Origin: JAEXOD01 sp963667875
GTDB lineage: Bacteria > Bacteroidota > Ignavibacteria > Ignavibacteriales > Melioribacteraceae
Assembly: GCA_963667875.2 (NCBI GenBank)
Contig: CAXXGC010000001.1
Span: 62,001-126,000 of the forward strand
Direction of reading: 5' to 3'
Length of the DNA stretch: 64,000 nucleotides
Shown: in pieces, positions 56,095-64,000 of the stretch
Position numbering within the stretch: the first letter of the stretch is position 1
Layout: every line of letters begins with the position of its first letter
Notes under the pieces: model-generated
Told to the model about the DNA's origin: nothing
The model's database searches: none
What the model saw: only the letters and a program-made list of their open reading frames with translations
Translations under genes and position numbers: made by a program

Positions 56095-56900
56095 ATAAGT
56101 TTTAATTCAAGCTTCAGCTTGCGGGGTTTTATGTTTGGGGTAATCTACTAATAACACCATTAAGCGAAATGAACAGGTTGTGTGAAAATCGGGGATAATA
56201 TATCCAAAGGTGGCACGGCTCTGCCGTGCTGGTGGTTGGTGGGGTGCGCGTTATTACAAACATGGCACTTCTCCGAAGTGCTTGTGTGGGAATAGTAAAG
56301 CTATAACTAAAGTTGTTACAATAAGTTAGAAGGTTTTTAAATAACCCCAGCTTTTAAGCTGGGGATCTGGAAAAAGAAAATATTGGGTTTTAACCCAAGC
56401 ATAATAATAGTGAACGATAATGAAAATTAACAGAAAACGTGCCATTCCCCACTTTTCACACAGTCTCTGAATTTCGCTCTACAATTAAAGGTACAGGAAA
56501 ATAAAAGTGCATATCATCTTAGTCGTACATAAAAAAACTGATATTCGCTTGAAGGAGATATACAAAAAACACTTCAATTACATTTGTTTGTAGAGCGAGA
56601 TTCATCTCGCGGGGTTTTTATGTTTTGTCGTAATTTTTATTCTGATAACACCAATTAAGCGAAATAAATTTCGCTCTACAATTAAAAGTACAGCAAATAA
56701 AAGTGCATATCATCTTAGTCGCACATAAAAAAACTGATATTCGCTTAAAGGAGATATGTACAATAACACTTCAATTACATTTGTTTGTAGAGCGAGATTC
56801 ATCTCGCGGGGTTTTTATGTTTTGTCGTAATTTTTATTCTGATAACACCAATTAAGCGAAATAAATTTCGCTCTACAATTAAAAGTACAGCAAAATGAAA
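56095..56900. repeat. Second nested-hairpin repeat array (197-bp units)
   Basis: Same repeat family as 51250-52150 but with a different interior. GTAGAGCGAGATTCATCTCG occurs at 56590 and 56787 (197-bp period), each followed by GCGAAATAAATTTCGC. The leftmost unit has a variant first hairpin, CAAGCTTCAGCTTG, whose stem changed on both sides, and its second hairpin is split by the MITE at 56174-56467. No gene in 55957-56989. Confidence 0.9.
56174..56467. mobile_element. MITE-like element c (294 bp) inserted in a repeat hairpin
   Basis: Ends CAGGTTGTGTGAAAA and inverted GAGACTGTGTGAAAA, with TGAA duplicated at 56170-56173 and 56468-56471. Removing the element and one TGAA restores GCGAAATGAATTTCGC, the intact second hairpin of the repeat unit. 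This proves recent insertion and defines the element borders. Nearly identical, inverted, to 43813-44107. Confidence 0.93.
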
Positions 56901-56989
56901 GATTATTCGTTTCTCCCAAATAATGTTATTATCTAAAAGAAGATAAATGCATAAACATTGCAATAAATTGTGCGGGCAATGTTATAAAC

Positions 56990-57667
56990 TTATATCTGTA
57001 AATCCGTATCTTTTCCGTTGCGGTGTCTAATTGATTCGGCTTTAACAATAAAATAAACTTCCTCGCCAATATTGGTAGTGTGGTCGCCAATTCTTTCCAG
57101 CTCTTGCAGAAGTGAAAAAGTAAACAATCCCGCTTCAACATTTAAAGGGGATTCTTTCATAATTTCTACTAACCGTTTGGAATCCAAATTTACCAGTTCA
57201 TCTAATTTATCATCAATACCAATTATTCGTTTTGCGTTTTCCGCATCGGAATAAATATACGAATCAATTGCGTACTTAAGCATTTGTTTAGTAAGTTTAC
57301 AAATTTCGGTAAAATGCAATTTATCAAAAAAAACCGGTTTATTACCCATATTGGTATAAATACGTGCAATATTAACCGATAAGTCGCTTATTCGTTCCAA
57401 ATTAGCATTTATTTTTAAGGCACTCATAATTAAGCGTAAATCCATTGCAACCGGATGATTTAAGGCAAATATTTTTTGACATGTCTTTTCAATTTTGTTA
57501 TCAAATTTGTCTACATTAAGTTCGCGCTCAATAACAGAAACAGCTAGTTCTTGTTTGTTTTCGTCAATAGAGCGTATGGCAAAATCAACCTGCTCATCTA
57601 CAAGGCTGCACATTTTTATTAATTTGCTGCGTAATTTTTCCAGTTGTATATCTATCGGTCTTTCCAT
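56990..57667 (-). CDS. phoU: Phosphate uptake regulator PhoU
   Basis: 225 residues, two PhoU three-helix repeats with the metal-binding signatures NLERISDLSVNIARI and ELERIGDHTTNIGEE. Dampens Pst activity and Pho signalling when phosphate is plentiful. Last gene of the pst operon, 15 bp after pstB. No PhoR/PhoB pair is in the window. Confidence 0.95.
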   Translation of the reverse strand: MERPIDIQLEKLRSKLIKMCSLVDEQVDFAIRSIDENKQELAVSVIERELNVDKFDNKIEKTCQKIFALNHPVAMDLRLIMSALKINANLERISDLSVNIARIYTNMGNKPVFFDKLHFTEICKLTKQMLKYAIDSYIYSDAENAKRIIGIDDKLDELVNLDSKRLVEIMKESPLNVEAGLFTFSLLQELERIGDHTTNIGEEVYFIVKAESIRHRNGKDTDLQI

Positions 57668-57682
57668 TATTCCCCTGTAATG

Positions 57683-58441
57683 TTATCCAAAACGTCCTGT
57701 AATATAATCTTCGGTTTGTTTATTGGCAGGATTTGTAAAAATTTTGGATGATTTGTCGTATTCAATTAACTGTCCCATATACAAAAAGGCAATATAATCG
57801 CTTAAACGTGCCGCCTGCTGCATGTTATGGGTTACAACTATAATTGTATATTTTTCTTTCAACTCGTAAATAAGTTCTTCTATTTTATTTGTACTTATCG
57901 GGTCAAGTGCGCTTGCCGGTTCATCCATAAGTAAAATATCAGGATTGGCAGTTAGCACGCGTGCAATGCATAAACGCTGCTGCTGCCCGGCAGAAAGATT
58001 ATATGCGTTTTCGTTTAACCTGTCTTTAATTTCTTTCCAAATTGCAGCTTGTGTACAAACTTGTTCAATTATCTCATCAAGCTGCTTTTTATCTTTAACA
58101 CCATTTATGGAAGGAGCAAAAATTAGGTTTTCGTAAATTGATTTAGGAAATAGATTAGATTTCTGAAAAACCATTCCTACTAATTTTCGCAAATTAACTA
58201 CATCTATGTTTTTATCGTAAATATCGGTATTATCAATAAACACATGTCCATTTATTTTAAAACCGTTTATCAATTCATTCATCCGGTTTAATGTACGCAA
58301 TAAACTTGTTTTACCGCAGCCCGAAGGGCCTATAATTGTGGTTATTCTGTTACTGTATAAATCGAGCGTTACATTATTTAAAGCCTGAATGTAATTAAAA
58401 AAGACCGATAAATTTTTAATTTTAATTTTTGTTTCTTTCAT
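57683..58441 (-). CDS. pstB: Phosphate ABC transporter ATPase PstB
   Basis: 252 residues. Walker A GPSGCGKTS, Q-loop VFQKSNLFPKSIYENL, signature LSAGQQQRLCIARVL, Walker B DILLMDEPASALD and H-loop VVTHNMQQAARLSDY match PstB specifically. One base separates it from pstA upstream. Drives high-affinity phosphate import. Confidence 0.97.
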   Translation of the reverse strand: MKETKIKIKNLSVFFNYIQALNNVTLDLYSNRITTIIGPSGCGKTSLLRTLNRMNELINGFKINGHVFIDNTDIYDKNIDVVNLRKLVGMVFQKSNLFPKSIYENLIFAPSINGVKDKKQLDEIIEQVCTQAAIWKEIKDRLNENAYNLSAGQQQRLCIARVLTANPDILLMDEPASALDPISTNKIEELIYELKEKYTIIVVTHNMQQAARLSDYIAFLYMGQLIEYDKSSKIFTNPANKQTEDYITGRFG

Positions 58442-58442
58442 A

Positions 58443-59429
58443 TTATTGGTTTGTTACTTCATCTAATATTTTTCTAAAACGATATCTAAAAATAACAGCT
58501 GTTATATTAAAAATTAATACCATTGTAATTAACACTAAAACGGTTCCGTATTGATAAGGGTTTGATAAATTTGAAATTGGAGATTGAGTTGATGATACAA
58601 ATATATTATAAGCTAAAAACATAAATTGTTCGGCAGGATTAATTAACGGAACGGAGAACAATCCTAAATTTAAATATGTCAAAGGTAAATCGGGTAAAAA
58701 GAAAGCGCAGCCCAAAAATAATACAGGCGCAACTTCTCCCGCCCCGCGGCTGACCGCCAAAATTATTCCGGTTAAAATACCCGGACGTGCTTGCGGTAAA
58801 ATAATTTTTTGTATTACCTGCCATTTTGTTGCACCCAGGCCAAATGCGGAATCTCTTTGTTCTTTGGGTACACGTTCTAAAGATTCTAAAGTTGAGACAA
58901 TAATAGTTGGTAAAACAAGAATTGCTAATGTAGCTGCCGCCCACAATAACGAAGGTTTGCCAAATAATAACCCGGTTGATAAAACCTTATCTAAATTTTT
59001 ACCAATTATTAATACAAAAAAACCTAATCCAAATAAACCAAAAACAATTGAGGGAACACCTGCCAAATTGTTAATAGAAATGCGGATAACTTTTTTAAGC
59101 AAATTGTTTTGTGCATATTCGCTTATATATATTGCCGAAAGCACTCCAATAGGAACGGATAAAATAATCATAAATAAACATAAAGCAAAAGTACCAAAAA
59201 CTGCAAAACCAATTCCTCCTTTTGCCGAATTGCCGGATGGAGAGTTTAATAAAAACCTCCAGCTTATAACATCTGCGCCGTTTACAAAAATAATCCCCAA
59301 TATTAATAAAAATATTAAAATAACAAACCAGGTTAATCCGCGTAATATATAAAGACCCAATAAACTCTGCCAGTTATTAGCCGATTTATTGGTAATAGAT
59401 CTAAATATTTCGGGATGTTTATTTTCCAT
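58443..59429 (-). CDS. pstA: Phosphate ABC transporter permease PstA
   Basis: 328 residues with six membrane segments and the permease EAA-type block FGLGATKWQVIQKIILPQARPGILTG. The N-terminus carries a ~30-residue polar extension. Its ATG lies 11 bp inside the end of pstC, so translation is coupled. Forms the membrane channel with PstC. Confidence 0.95.
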   Translation of the reverse strand: MENKHPEIFRSITNKSANNWQSLLGLYILRGLTWFVILIFLLILGIIFVNGADVISWRFLLNSPSGNSAKGGIGFAVFGTFALCLFMIILSVPIGVLSAIYISEYAQNNLLKKVIRISINNLAGVPSIVFGLFGLGFFVLIIGKNLDKVLSTGLLFGKPSLLWAAATLAILVLPTIIVSTLESLERVPKEQRDSAFGLGATKWQVIQKIILPQARPGILTGIILAVSRGAGEVAPVLFLGCAFFLPDLPLTYLNLGLFSVPLINPAEQFMFLAYNIFVSSTQSPISNLSNPYQYGTVLVLITMVLIFNITAVIFRYRFRKILDEVTNQ

Positions 59430-60381
59430 ATTTCGAAAATCTTAATTTCATTCGGTTAATAATTAATTCGGCAATTAAATTAAGTATAAATGTAATTACA
59501 AAAAGACTGAATCCAATAAAAAACAATGCGTAATAATGGGTTGAATATTGCGATACTTCTCCTGTTTCGGCCGCCATTGTTGCGGTCATGGTTCGAACAC
59601 TGCGGAAAATATTAAATGTTATTTCTCCGGCATTTCCAGTAGTCATAAGTACAATCATGGTTTCCCCAATGGCGCGCCCAAAACCTAAAATTATACTTGC
59701 GGAGGCACCGTTAACAGCAGCGGGCAAAATTATTTTTGTTATTGTCTGCCATTTTGTAGCACCAAGCGAATATGATGCTAATCTGATTTCGTTTGGAATA
59801 GATCGTAATGCGTCTTCGGTTAAAGTGGCTATAATAGGAATTACAATAAGTGATAACCCAATTGAGGCTAAAAAAGCATTTAATCTATTTGCGGGATGAA
59901 AAAGGTCTCCAAAAAATGAAGCACCTATTGCTAGTAAAACAAATCCCAAAACAACAGTTGGAATACTTGAAAACAATTCAATAAATGGTTTTAATATTTC
60001 TCGTAATTTAACATTTGCAATTTCCGACAGATAAACACCTATTGAAATTCCTATAATAGCCGAAATAATAGTAGCCGGAATTGCTGTTAATAAGGTGCCA
60101 ACAATAAGCGGAATTAAGGAATATCTTGGTTCCTGACTTGTGGGGTACCATTGATAAACTATTTGATGATTGTCCGAATGCTGCTTGTGAAATAAAAATT
60201 CGCTTAGTGGTATTGTGTTTAATCCCCGGAGTGCTTCATTTAACAAAAAGAAAAAGATTAATAAAATTAAAAAAAGCGTAACAAAACCGTTTAGCATAAA
60301 AAAGTATTTTATTGTTTTTTCAAAAACAATTGATTTAAGAGACACTTTTTTATTATATAATGATTTATTAACTGTATTCAT
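59419..60381 (-). CDS. pstC: Phosphate ABC transporter permease PstC
   Basis: 320 residues, six membrane segments, EAA-type block YSLGATKWQTITKIILPAAVNGASASIILG and the family motif GRAIGETMIVLMTTGN. The periplasmic loop after the first segment is long (about 70-105), as usual for PstC. Starts 4 bp after pstS. Confidence 0.95.
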   Translation of the reverse strand: MNTVNKSLYNKKVSLKSIVFEKTIKYFFMLNGFVTLFLILLIFFFLLNEALRGLNTIPLSEFLFHKQHSDNHQIVYQWYPTSQEPRYSLIPLIVGTLLTAIPATIISAIIGISIGVYLSEIANVKLREILKPFIELFSSIPTVVLGFVLLAIGASFFGDLFHPANRLNAFLASIGLSLIVIPIIATLTEDALRSIPNEIRLASYSLGATKWQTITKIILPAAVNGASASIILGFGRAIGETMIVLMTTGNAGEITFNIFRSVRTMTATMAAETGEVSQYSTHYYALFFIGFSLFVITFILNLIAELIINRMKLRFSKYGK

Positions 60382-60385
60382 TTTA

Positions 60386-61267
60386 TTAATTTATTGTCGG
60401 AAGAGGAATATATTCCATTTGTTTAACTAATTTTTGACCTTTGGGGGATATAATAAATCGAAGATATTCGTCTACTTCAGATTTTGATTTTCCGTTAACA
60501 TAACAATATAAATATCTTGAAAGCGGATATAAACCACTCCAAATAGCATTATAATTTATTCCATCGGAATTATCTGATTTTGCGTTAGTTGAAGTGTTGT
60601 TATTTGATATTGAAATAATTTTAATATCATCTCTTTTTACAAAATGGCCAATACTGCCATACCCAATGCTGTATTTTTCTTTTGCAATAGAAGCGGCTAA
60701 TTCGGAAGTTCCTTGTAAAACTTGTGTTGAAGGTGAAAAATCGTAATATTTATTATTTGCTTTATCGTTAAGAATAACTTCTTTAACAAATTCATAAGTC
60801 CCGCTGCTGTTTTCGCGTCCAAATAAAACTATTTCGGCATCGGGACCGCCAAGCTCTTTCCAGTTTTTAACAGAACCGGAAAAAATATTTCTTAGTTGTT
60901 TAATACTCAAGCTGTTAATTTTGTTGGAAGGATTAACAATAATAGCAATAGCATCCAAAGCAACAATATGTTTAACGGGATTTATTTTTAATCTTTGGGC
61001 ATTAACAATTTCGCTGTTTTTTAACTCCCTGCTTATATTAGCAATATCACCGGTACCATTTAGTAATGAAGCTATTCCTGTGCCGCTGCCGCCACCGGTT
61101 ACCTGAATTGAAACTTTATGATTAATTTTCATATATTCTTCAGCCCAAAGCCGAGTTAAATTAATCATTGTATCACTTCCCCTTATAATAATAATTTCTT
61201 TTTTTTGCCGGTTTGTGCTGCAGCCAACAATTAAAAGTAAAAAGAGAAATAATAGTTTTATACGCAT
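60386..61267 (-). CDS. pstS: Phosphate-binding lipoprotein PstS
   Basis: 293 residues. Lipobox LIVGCS anchors it to the membrane. Phosphate-binding blocks RGSDTM, TGGGSGTGIASLLNGTGDIA and FGRENSSGTYEFVKE are typical of the PstS-like group. First gene of pstSCAB-phoU; the gene order is canonical. Confidence 0.95.
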   Translation of the reverse strand: MRIKLLFLFLLLIVGCSTNRQKKEIIIIRGSDTMINLTRLWAEEYMKINHKVSIQVTGGGSGTGIASLLNGTGDIANISRELKNSEIVNAQRLKINPVKHIVALDAIAIIVNPSNKINSLSIKQLRNIFSGSVKNWKELGGPDAEIVLFGRENSSGTYEFVKEVILNDKANNKYYDFSPSTQVLQGTSELAASIAKEKYSIGYGSIGHFVKRDDIKIISISNNNTSTNAKSDNSDGINYNAIWSGLYPLSRYLYCYVNGKSKSEVDEYLRFIISPKGQKLVKQMEYIPLPTIN

Positions 61268-61398
61268 TTTTAATAGTGTCTAATTAGTCAAACTACAAAA
61301 TTACAAATAATTGGAATATTTTGGATGCGTGAGTAATATTATTAAATTGTTAATTGTTTAATAAGGAAAACAAAATTTGAGGGGAGTATAAAATTTAT

Positions 61399-61458
61399 TT
61401 GGTGTCTTTGTGCCTTTGCGGCATATAAGTTTTACCACAAAAACACTAAAGGCACTAA
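61399..61458. repeat. Imperfect inverted repeat of the GTGCCTTTG type
   Basis: TTGGTGTCTTTGTGCCTTTG at 61399 is roughly inverted by CACAAAAACACTAAAGGCAC ending near 61457. A common intergenic palindrome type in this group; it lies between the zinc-ribbon gene end and pstS. Nothing else is seen in 61268-61486. Confidence 0.55.
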
Positions 61459-61486
61459 ATAAAAAGCTTAAACAAACAGTAATATG

Positions 61487-62221
61487 TTAAACTGTTTTCT
61501 TTTCAACTGCTTCGGCAATTTCAGCAGAAATAATAATTCTACCGCAAGCTTCACAAGTATAAAATCGTTTATTGCTTTTAATTTCCAATTGACGCTGAGG
61601 CGGAATAACGTTATGACAACCTGAACAAGCAGATCTAACGATAGAAGAAATAGCTCTGCCGCCGCGTGCTTTACGGATACGTGTATAAGTATTATAATCC
61701 GGTTTTTTTACTTGTTCGGCAATTTTATCGCGTTTTTCGCGCAATTTTGATTCTTCACGTTCATTTGCTTTAATAATATGTTTTAAGTCGGCTTCTTTTA
61801 CTTTTAAATCTTCTTTTAGTGCATTTAACTGAGGTTGTACGCTGTCAATTTCGATGCTTAATTTTTTAATCAATTCTTCCAATTGAGCGTTTTCAATAAC
61901 CAGTTTTTTAACCTGATCTTCAGTGCTGTCAATTTCTTTAGTTAAAGCATCATATTCTTTATTGTTACGTACTTGATATAATTGAGCCTTGTACTTTTTT
62001 AAGTTTTCAGTTAATCTTTCTATTTCTTCTTCATTAACATTTACTCGTTCGGTTGAAGCTAATTTTTCGTTTTCTTTAGTTTCCACCATAATTTTAATAC
62101 TGCTAATTGTACCATTTAACTCATTAACCGCGGTTGGAAGATCGCCCCGTAATTCTTCCAATTCGTCTAATTGCTCATCAATTAGTTGTAACTCGTACAT
62201 GGTTGAAAGTCTGTTAATCAT
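61487..62221 (-). CDS. Coiled-coil C4 zinc-ribbon protein (CT398/FlgN-like family)
   Basis: 244 residues: a long antiparallel coiled coil (about 1-170; KKYKAQLYQVRNNKEYDALT is the family block) and a C-terminal C4 zinc ribbon with CSGCHNVIPPQ and YTCEACGRII. The family (COG1579, 'nucleic acid-binding protein') is of uncertain function. Its ATG follows the Nif3 gene's TAA without a gap, preceded by CAGGAGA, a frequent gene pairing in bacteria. Confidence 0.9.
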   Translation of the reverse strand: MINRLSTMYELQLIDEQLDELEELRGDLPTAVNELNGTISSIKIMVETKENEKLASTERVNVNEEEIERLTENLKKYKAQLYQVRNNKEYDALTKEIDSTEDQVKKLVIENAQLEELIKKLSIEIDSVQPQLNALKEDLKVKEADLKHIIKANEREESKLREKRDKIAEQVKKPDYNTYTRIRKARGGRAISSIVRSACSGCHNVIPPQRQLEIKSNKRFYTCEACGRIIISAEIAEAVEKKTV

Positions 62222-63346
62222 TTATTTATCTCCTGTTTTATTATAAAACTTGGCAGGGTTTGTTGAATCTTCATAAAAATGAATTTCAACATTTCCATTC
62301 TTAATATTTATATACTCTTCTAATTTTCTTTTAATTGCTCTTAATCCAAATATTTCAGTTTCGTAATGTCCCGCATCAACCAATAATATATTATCAACCG
62401 CATCATGAAACGCGTGATATTTAATATCGGCGGTAATAAACGAATCCGCACCGGCTTTAATGGCAGTACTAATCAAATCGGCACCACTACCGCCGCAAAC
62501 CGCAACGGTTTTAATAGCTTTTGATTTGCCTTGGCAATATTTTATTGTTTTTATATCTAAAGAATCGGTAACATGATACAAAAATTCATCAACAGTCATT
62601 TCGTTCTGCAAGGAACCAATTACTCCGGCACCAAAATTTACATTTTTATTATGCAGCGGATATACATCGTAAGCGGGTTCTTCATAAGGATGAACTTTAA
62701 GCATAGCCGATAAAACAGCGTTTAATTTCCACTGATCAACTATCGCTTCTAATTTAATTTCATTTACAGTTTGGAATTTTTCTTTTGTGCCTATGGTGGG
62801 ATTTGAATCTGAACTACCTTGGAAAGTACCTTCTCCTTTAGATCTAAAACTACAACTTTTGTACTCTCCTATTATCCCGCCCCCCGCAGTAAAAATTGCC
62901 TCCGCAACCATTTCAACATTGTCGGATGGAATAAACACCGCCAATTTATATTGATTTTTTTCAAAATTTGACAGAAACTTTAATTTATCTAATTTTAGTT
63001 GTTTGGCAAGTTCAAAACTTACGCCTCCTTTAACAAAATCCAAATTTGTATGTGAAGAATATACTGTAATATTGTTTTTTATTAATAAGGAAACTATTTC
63101 ACCTAAACCTGATGTAGTGTCTAACTTTTTTAGAGGGCTAAAAATTAACGGGTGATGTGTTATTATAAGATTGCAGTTTTTATTTATTGCGGCTTCTAAA
63201 GAGCTTTTAGTAACTTCTAAACACAAAAAAATGTTTTTTAAGCAGTCGTTCAAGTTACCAACCTGAAGACCGACATTGTCTTTTTCCCAAGCAGCTCCCG
63301 GAGGAGACCAGCTTTCGTAATATTTAGTAAGATCGTTTATTATCAT
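62222..63346 (-). CDS. Nif3-like dinuclear metal-centre protein (YbgI/YqfO family)
   Basis: 374 residues from the ATG at 63344-63346 (MIINDLTKYYESWSPPGAAW); the frame extends to 63382 across a hairpin and is less likely. Metal ligands: ITHHPLIF, TNLD, and the C-terminal DAGHYETE with ITADIKYHAFHDA. The middle insert (about 120-230) with HPYEEPAYDVYPL is the PII/CutA-like domain of the long YqfO form. Function debated: GTP cyclohydrolase type 2-like activity has been proposed in some members. Confidence 0.92.
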   Translation of the reverse strand: MIINDLTKYYESWSPPGAAWEKDNVGLQVGNLNDCLKNIFLCLEVTKSSLEAAINKNCNLIITHHPLIFSPLKKLDTTSGLGEIVSLLIKNNITVYSSHTNLDFVKGGVSFELAKQLKLDKLKFLSNFEKNQYKLAVFIPSDNVEMVAEAIFTAGGGIIGEYKSCSFRSKGEGTFQGSSDSNPTIGTKEKFQTVNEIKLEAIVDQWKLNAVLSAMLKVHPYEEPAYDVYPLHNKNVNFGAGVIGSLQNEMTVDEFLYHVTDSLDIKTIKYCQGKSKAIKTVAVCGGSGADLISTAIKAGADSFITADIKYHAFHDAVDNILLVDAGHYETEIFGLRAIKRKLEEYINIKNGNVEIHFYEDSTNPAKFYNKTGDK

Positions 63347-63349
63347 ATC

Positions 63350-63384
63350 AAAAAAAAATGCACCCTTTTGGAAAAGATGCATTT
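63350..63384 (-). terminator. Terminator or attenuator between ispG and the Nif3 gene
   Basis: AAATGCATC pairs with GGTGCATTT (one mismatch) around CTTTTCCAAAA-like loop bases, followed on the minus strand by nine T that end 3 bases before the Nif3 ATG. Probably terminates ispG transcripts. Confidence 0.7.
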
Positions 63385-63506
63385 AATTTATTTAGTCGCC
63401 ACACTTAGTGGTAAAAAAATCAATTTTCTATGTAAGATTATAGTTTTCATATTTGTTGATACAAAAGTAAAACAATTTTTGGAAATTCTCAACTATATTT
63501 ATAAAA

Positions 63507-64000
63507 TTAATTGGATTTTTCTATCCATAAATCATCTTCTTTTATTAAATCTATCAAAGTATCAACCGCTTTTTCCGAATTGATGCTTTTTTTTACAACT
63601 TCTTTGCCTCTGTAAAGTGTAATTTTGCCTATTCCGCTGCCAACATATCCGTAATCGGCATCCGCCATCTCGCCCGGACCGTTTACAATACACCCCATAA
63701 TGGCAATTTTTACGCCTTTTAAATGACCTGTTCTTTCGCGTATGGCATTTGTAACTTCTACTAAATCGAATAATGTTCGTCCGCATGAAGGACAGGCAAT
63801 ATATTCCGTTTTGGAAATTCTAACTCGTGCAGCCTGTAAAATGCCGAATAAAATTTTATTTACCGACTTTAATGAAACAGTTACATTATTATCTTCTGCT
63901 GTAATCCAAACACCATCGCCAAATCCGTCAATTAATAATCCGCCCAAATCGGTTGCGGGATATAACATTAATTCCTGTAACGAAATATTTTCGTAATTCC
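63507..64000 (-). CDS. ispG: IspG (GcpE), 3' part only
   Basis: 4-Hydroxy-3-methylbut-2-enyl diphosphate synthase of the MEP isoprenoid pathway, C-terminal ~160 residues; the frame is open to the window edge. Ligands of the [4Fe-4S] cluster are visible in ACPSCGRT and MGCIVNGPGEMADAD. The tail YVGSGIGKITLYRGKEVVKK is typical. Isoprenoids are thus probably made by the MEP route in this organism. Confidence 0.95.
   Translation of the reverse strand, partial: NYENISLQELMLYPATDLGGLLIDGFGDGVWITAEDNNVTVSLKSVNKILFGILQAARVRISKTEYIACPSCGRTLFDLVEVTNAIRERTGHLKGVKIAIMGCIVNGPGEMADADYGYVGSGIGKITLYRGKEVVKKSINSEKAVDTLIDLIKEDDLWIEKSN

Noticed and set aside
58864..59352. 162-codon plus-strand frame opposite pstA
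   Set aside because: Lies antisense within a clear pstA gene and reads as the complement of its membrane segments.

Overview
The window is AT-rich DNA (by eye about 30% G+C) from a chromosome of the Bacteroidota/Chlorobi group, most likely Ignavibacteria. The main clue is eight secreted proteins ending in a type IX secretion (T9SS) type A sorting domain with the NYPNPFNP...SGVYFYQL...KKMILVQ pattern typical of Ignavibacteria. Bacteroidota-style LytS/LytTR pairs and long PAS/GAF hybrid kinases agree with this. No rRNA or tRNA gene was seen.

Layout. 0-0.8 kb: 3' part of an AlkC-type DNA glycosylase. 0.8-8.4 kb: three sensory proteins on the minus strand (two multi-PAS/GAF histidine kinases around a receiver-kinase fusion). 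8.5-15.1 kb: a LytS-LytTR pair followed by a five-gene envelope/efflux operon (DUF2147-like, TolC-like, HlyD-like, FtsX-type permease, ATPase); a direct repeat with 21-bp spacing lies between regulator and operon and looks like the LytTR operator. 15.3-17.5 kb: PpiD/SurA-like foldase with a strong terminator. 17.5-18.4 kb: palindromic repeat array. 18.4-48.6 kb: a secretome region with two alpha/beta hydrolases, an MBL-fold hydrolase, seven paralogous PD40 beta-propeller proteins sharing an N-terminal Y-x-G-Q-x-x-P motif, a trypsin-like protease, a class C beta-lactamase-like hydrolase, NHL/SMP-30-like propellers, a redoxin fusion and a second LytS-LytTR pair. Inside it sits a 1365-residue TIR-NACHT protein, a probable antiphage STAND defence gene. 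It is flanked by direct copies of a FISUMP-domain gene end, one intact and one broken, and a third broken copy lies 5.8 kb away. 48.6-56.9 kb: an accessory island with a GxxExxY nuclease-like gene embedded in its own palindromic repeat array, a mobile mystery A/B (HTH + Fic) toxin-antitoxin-like pair, two arrays of nested-hairpin repeats (207-bp and 197-bp periods), a many-bladed T9SS protein, and an uncharacterised 511-residue protein. 56.9-64 kb: pstSCAB-phoU, a zinc-ribbon coiled-coil protein, a Nif3-family protein and the 3' end of ispG.

Three non-autonomous, MITE-like elements (34918-35175, 43813-44107, 56174-56467) share terminal repeats and have 4-5 bp target duplications. The last one interrupts a hairpin of the repeat array, which gives a relative age.

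The best candidates for new biology are the GxxExxY/palindrome system, the TIR-NACHT cassette between FISUMP gene ends, and the conserved upstream block shared by the 41.7-kb LytS gene, its divergent PD40 neighbour and a decayed copy at 21.4-22.0 kb.
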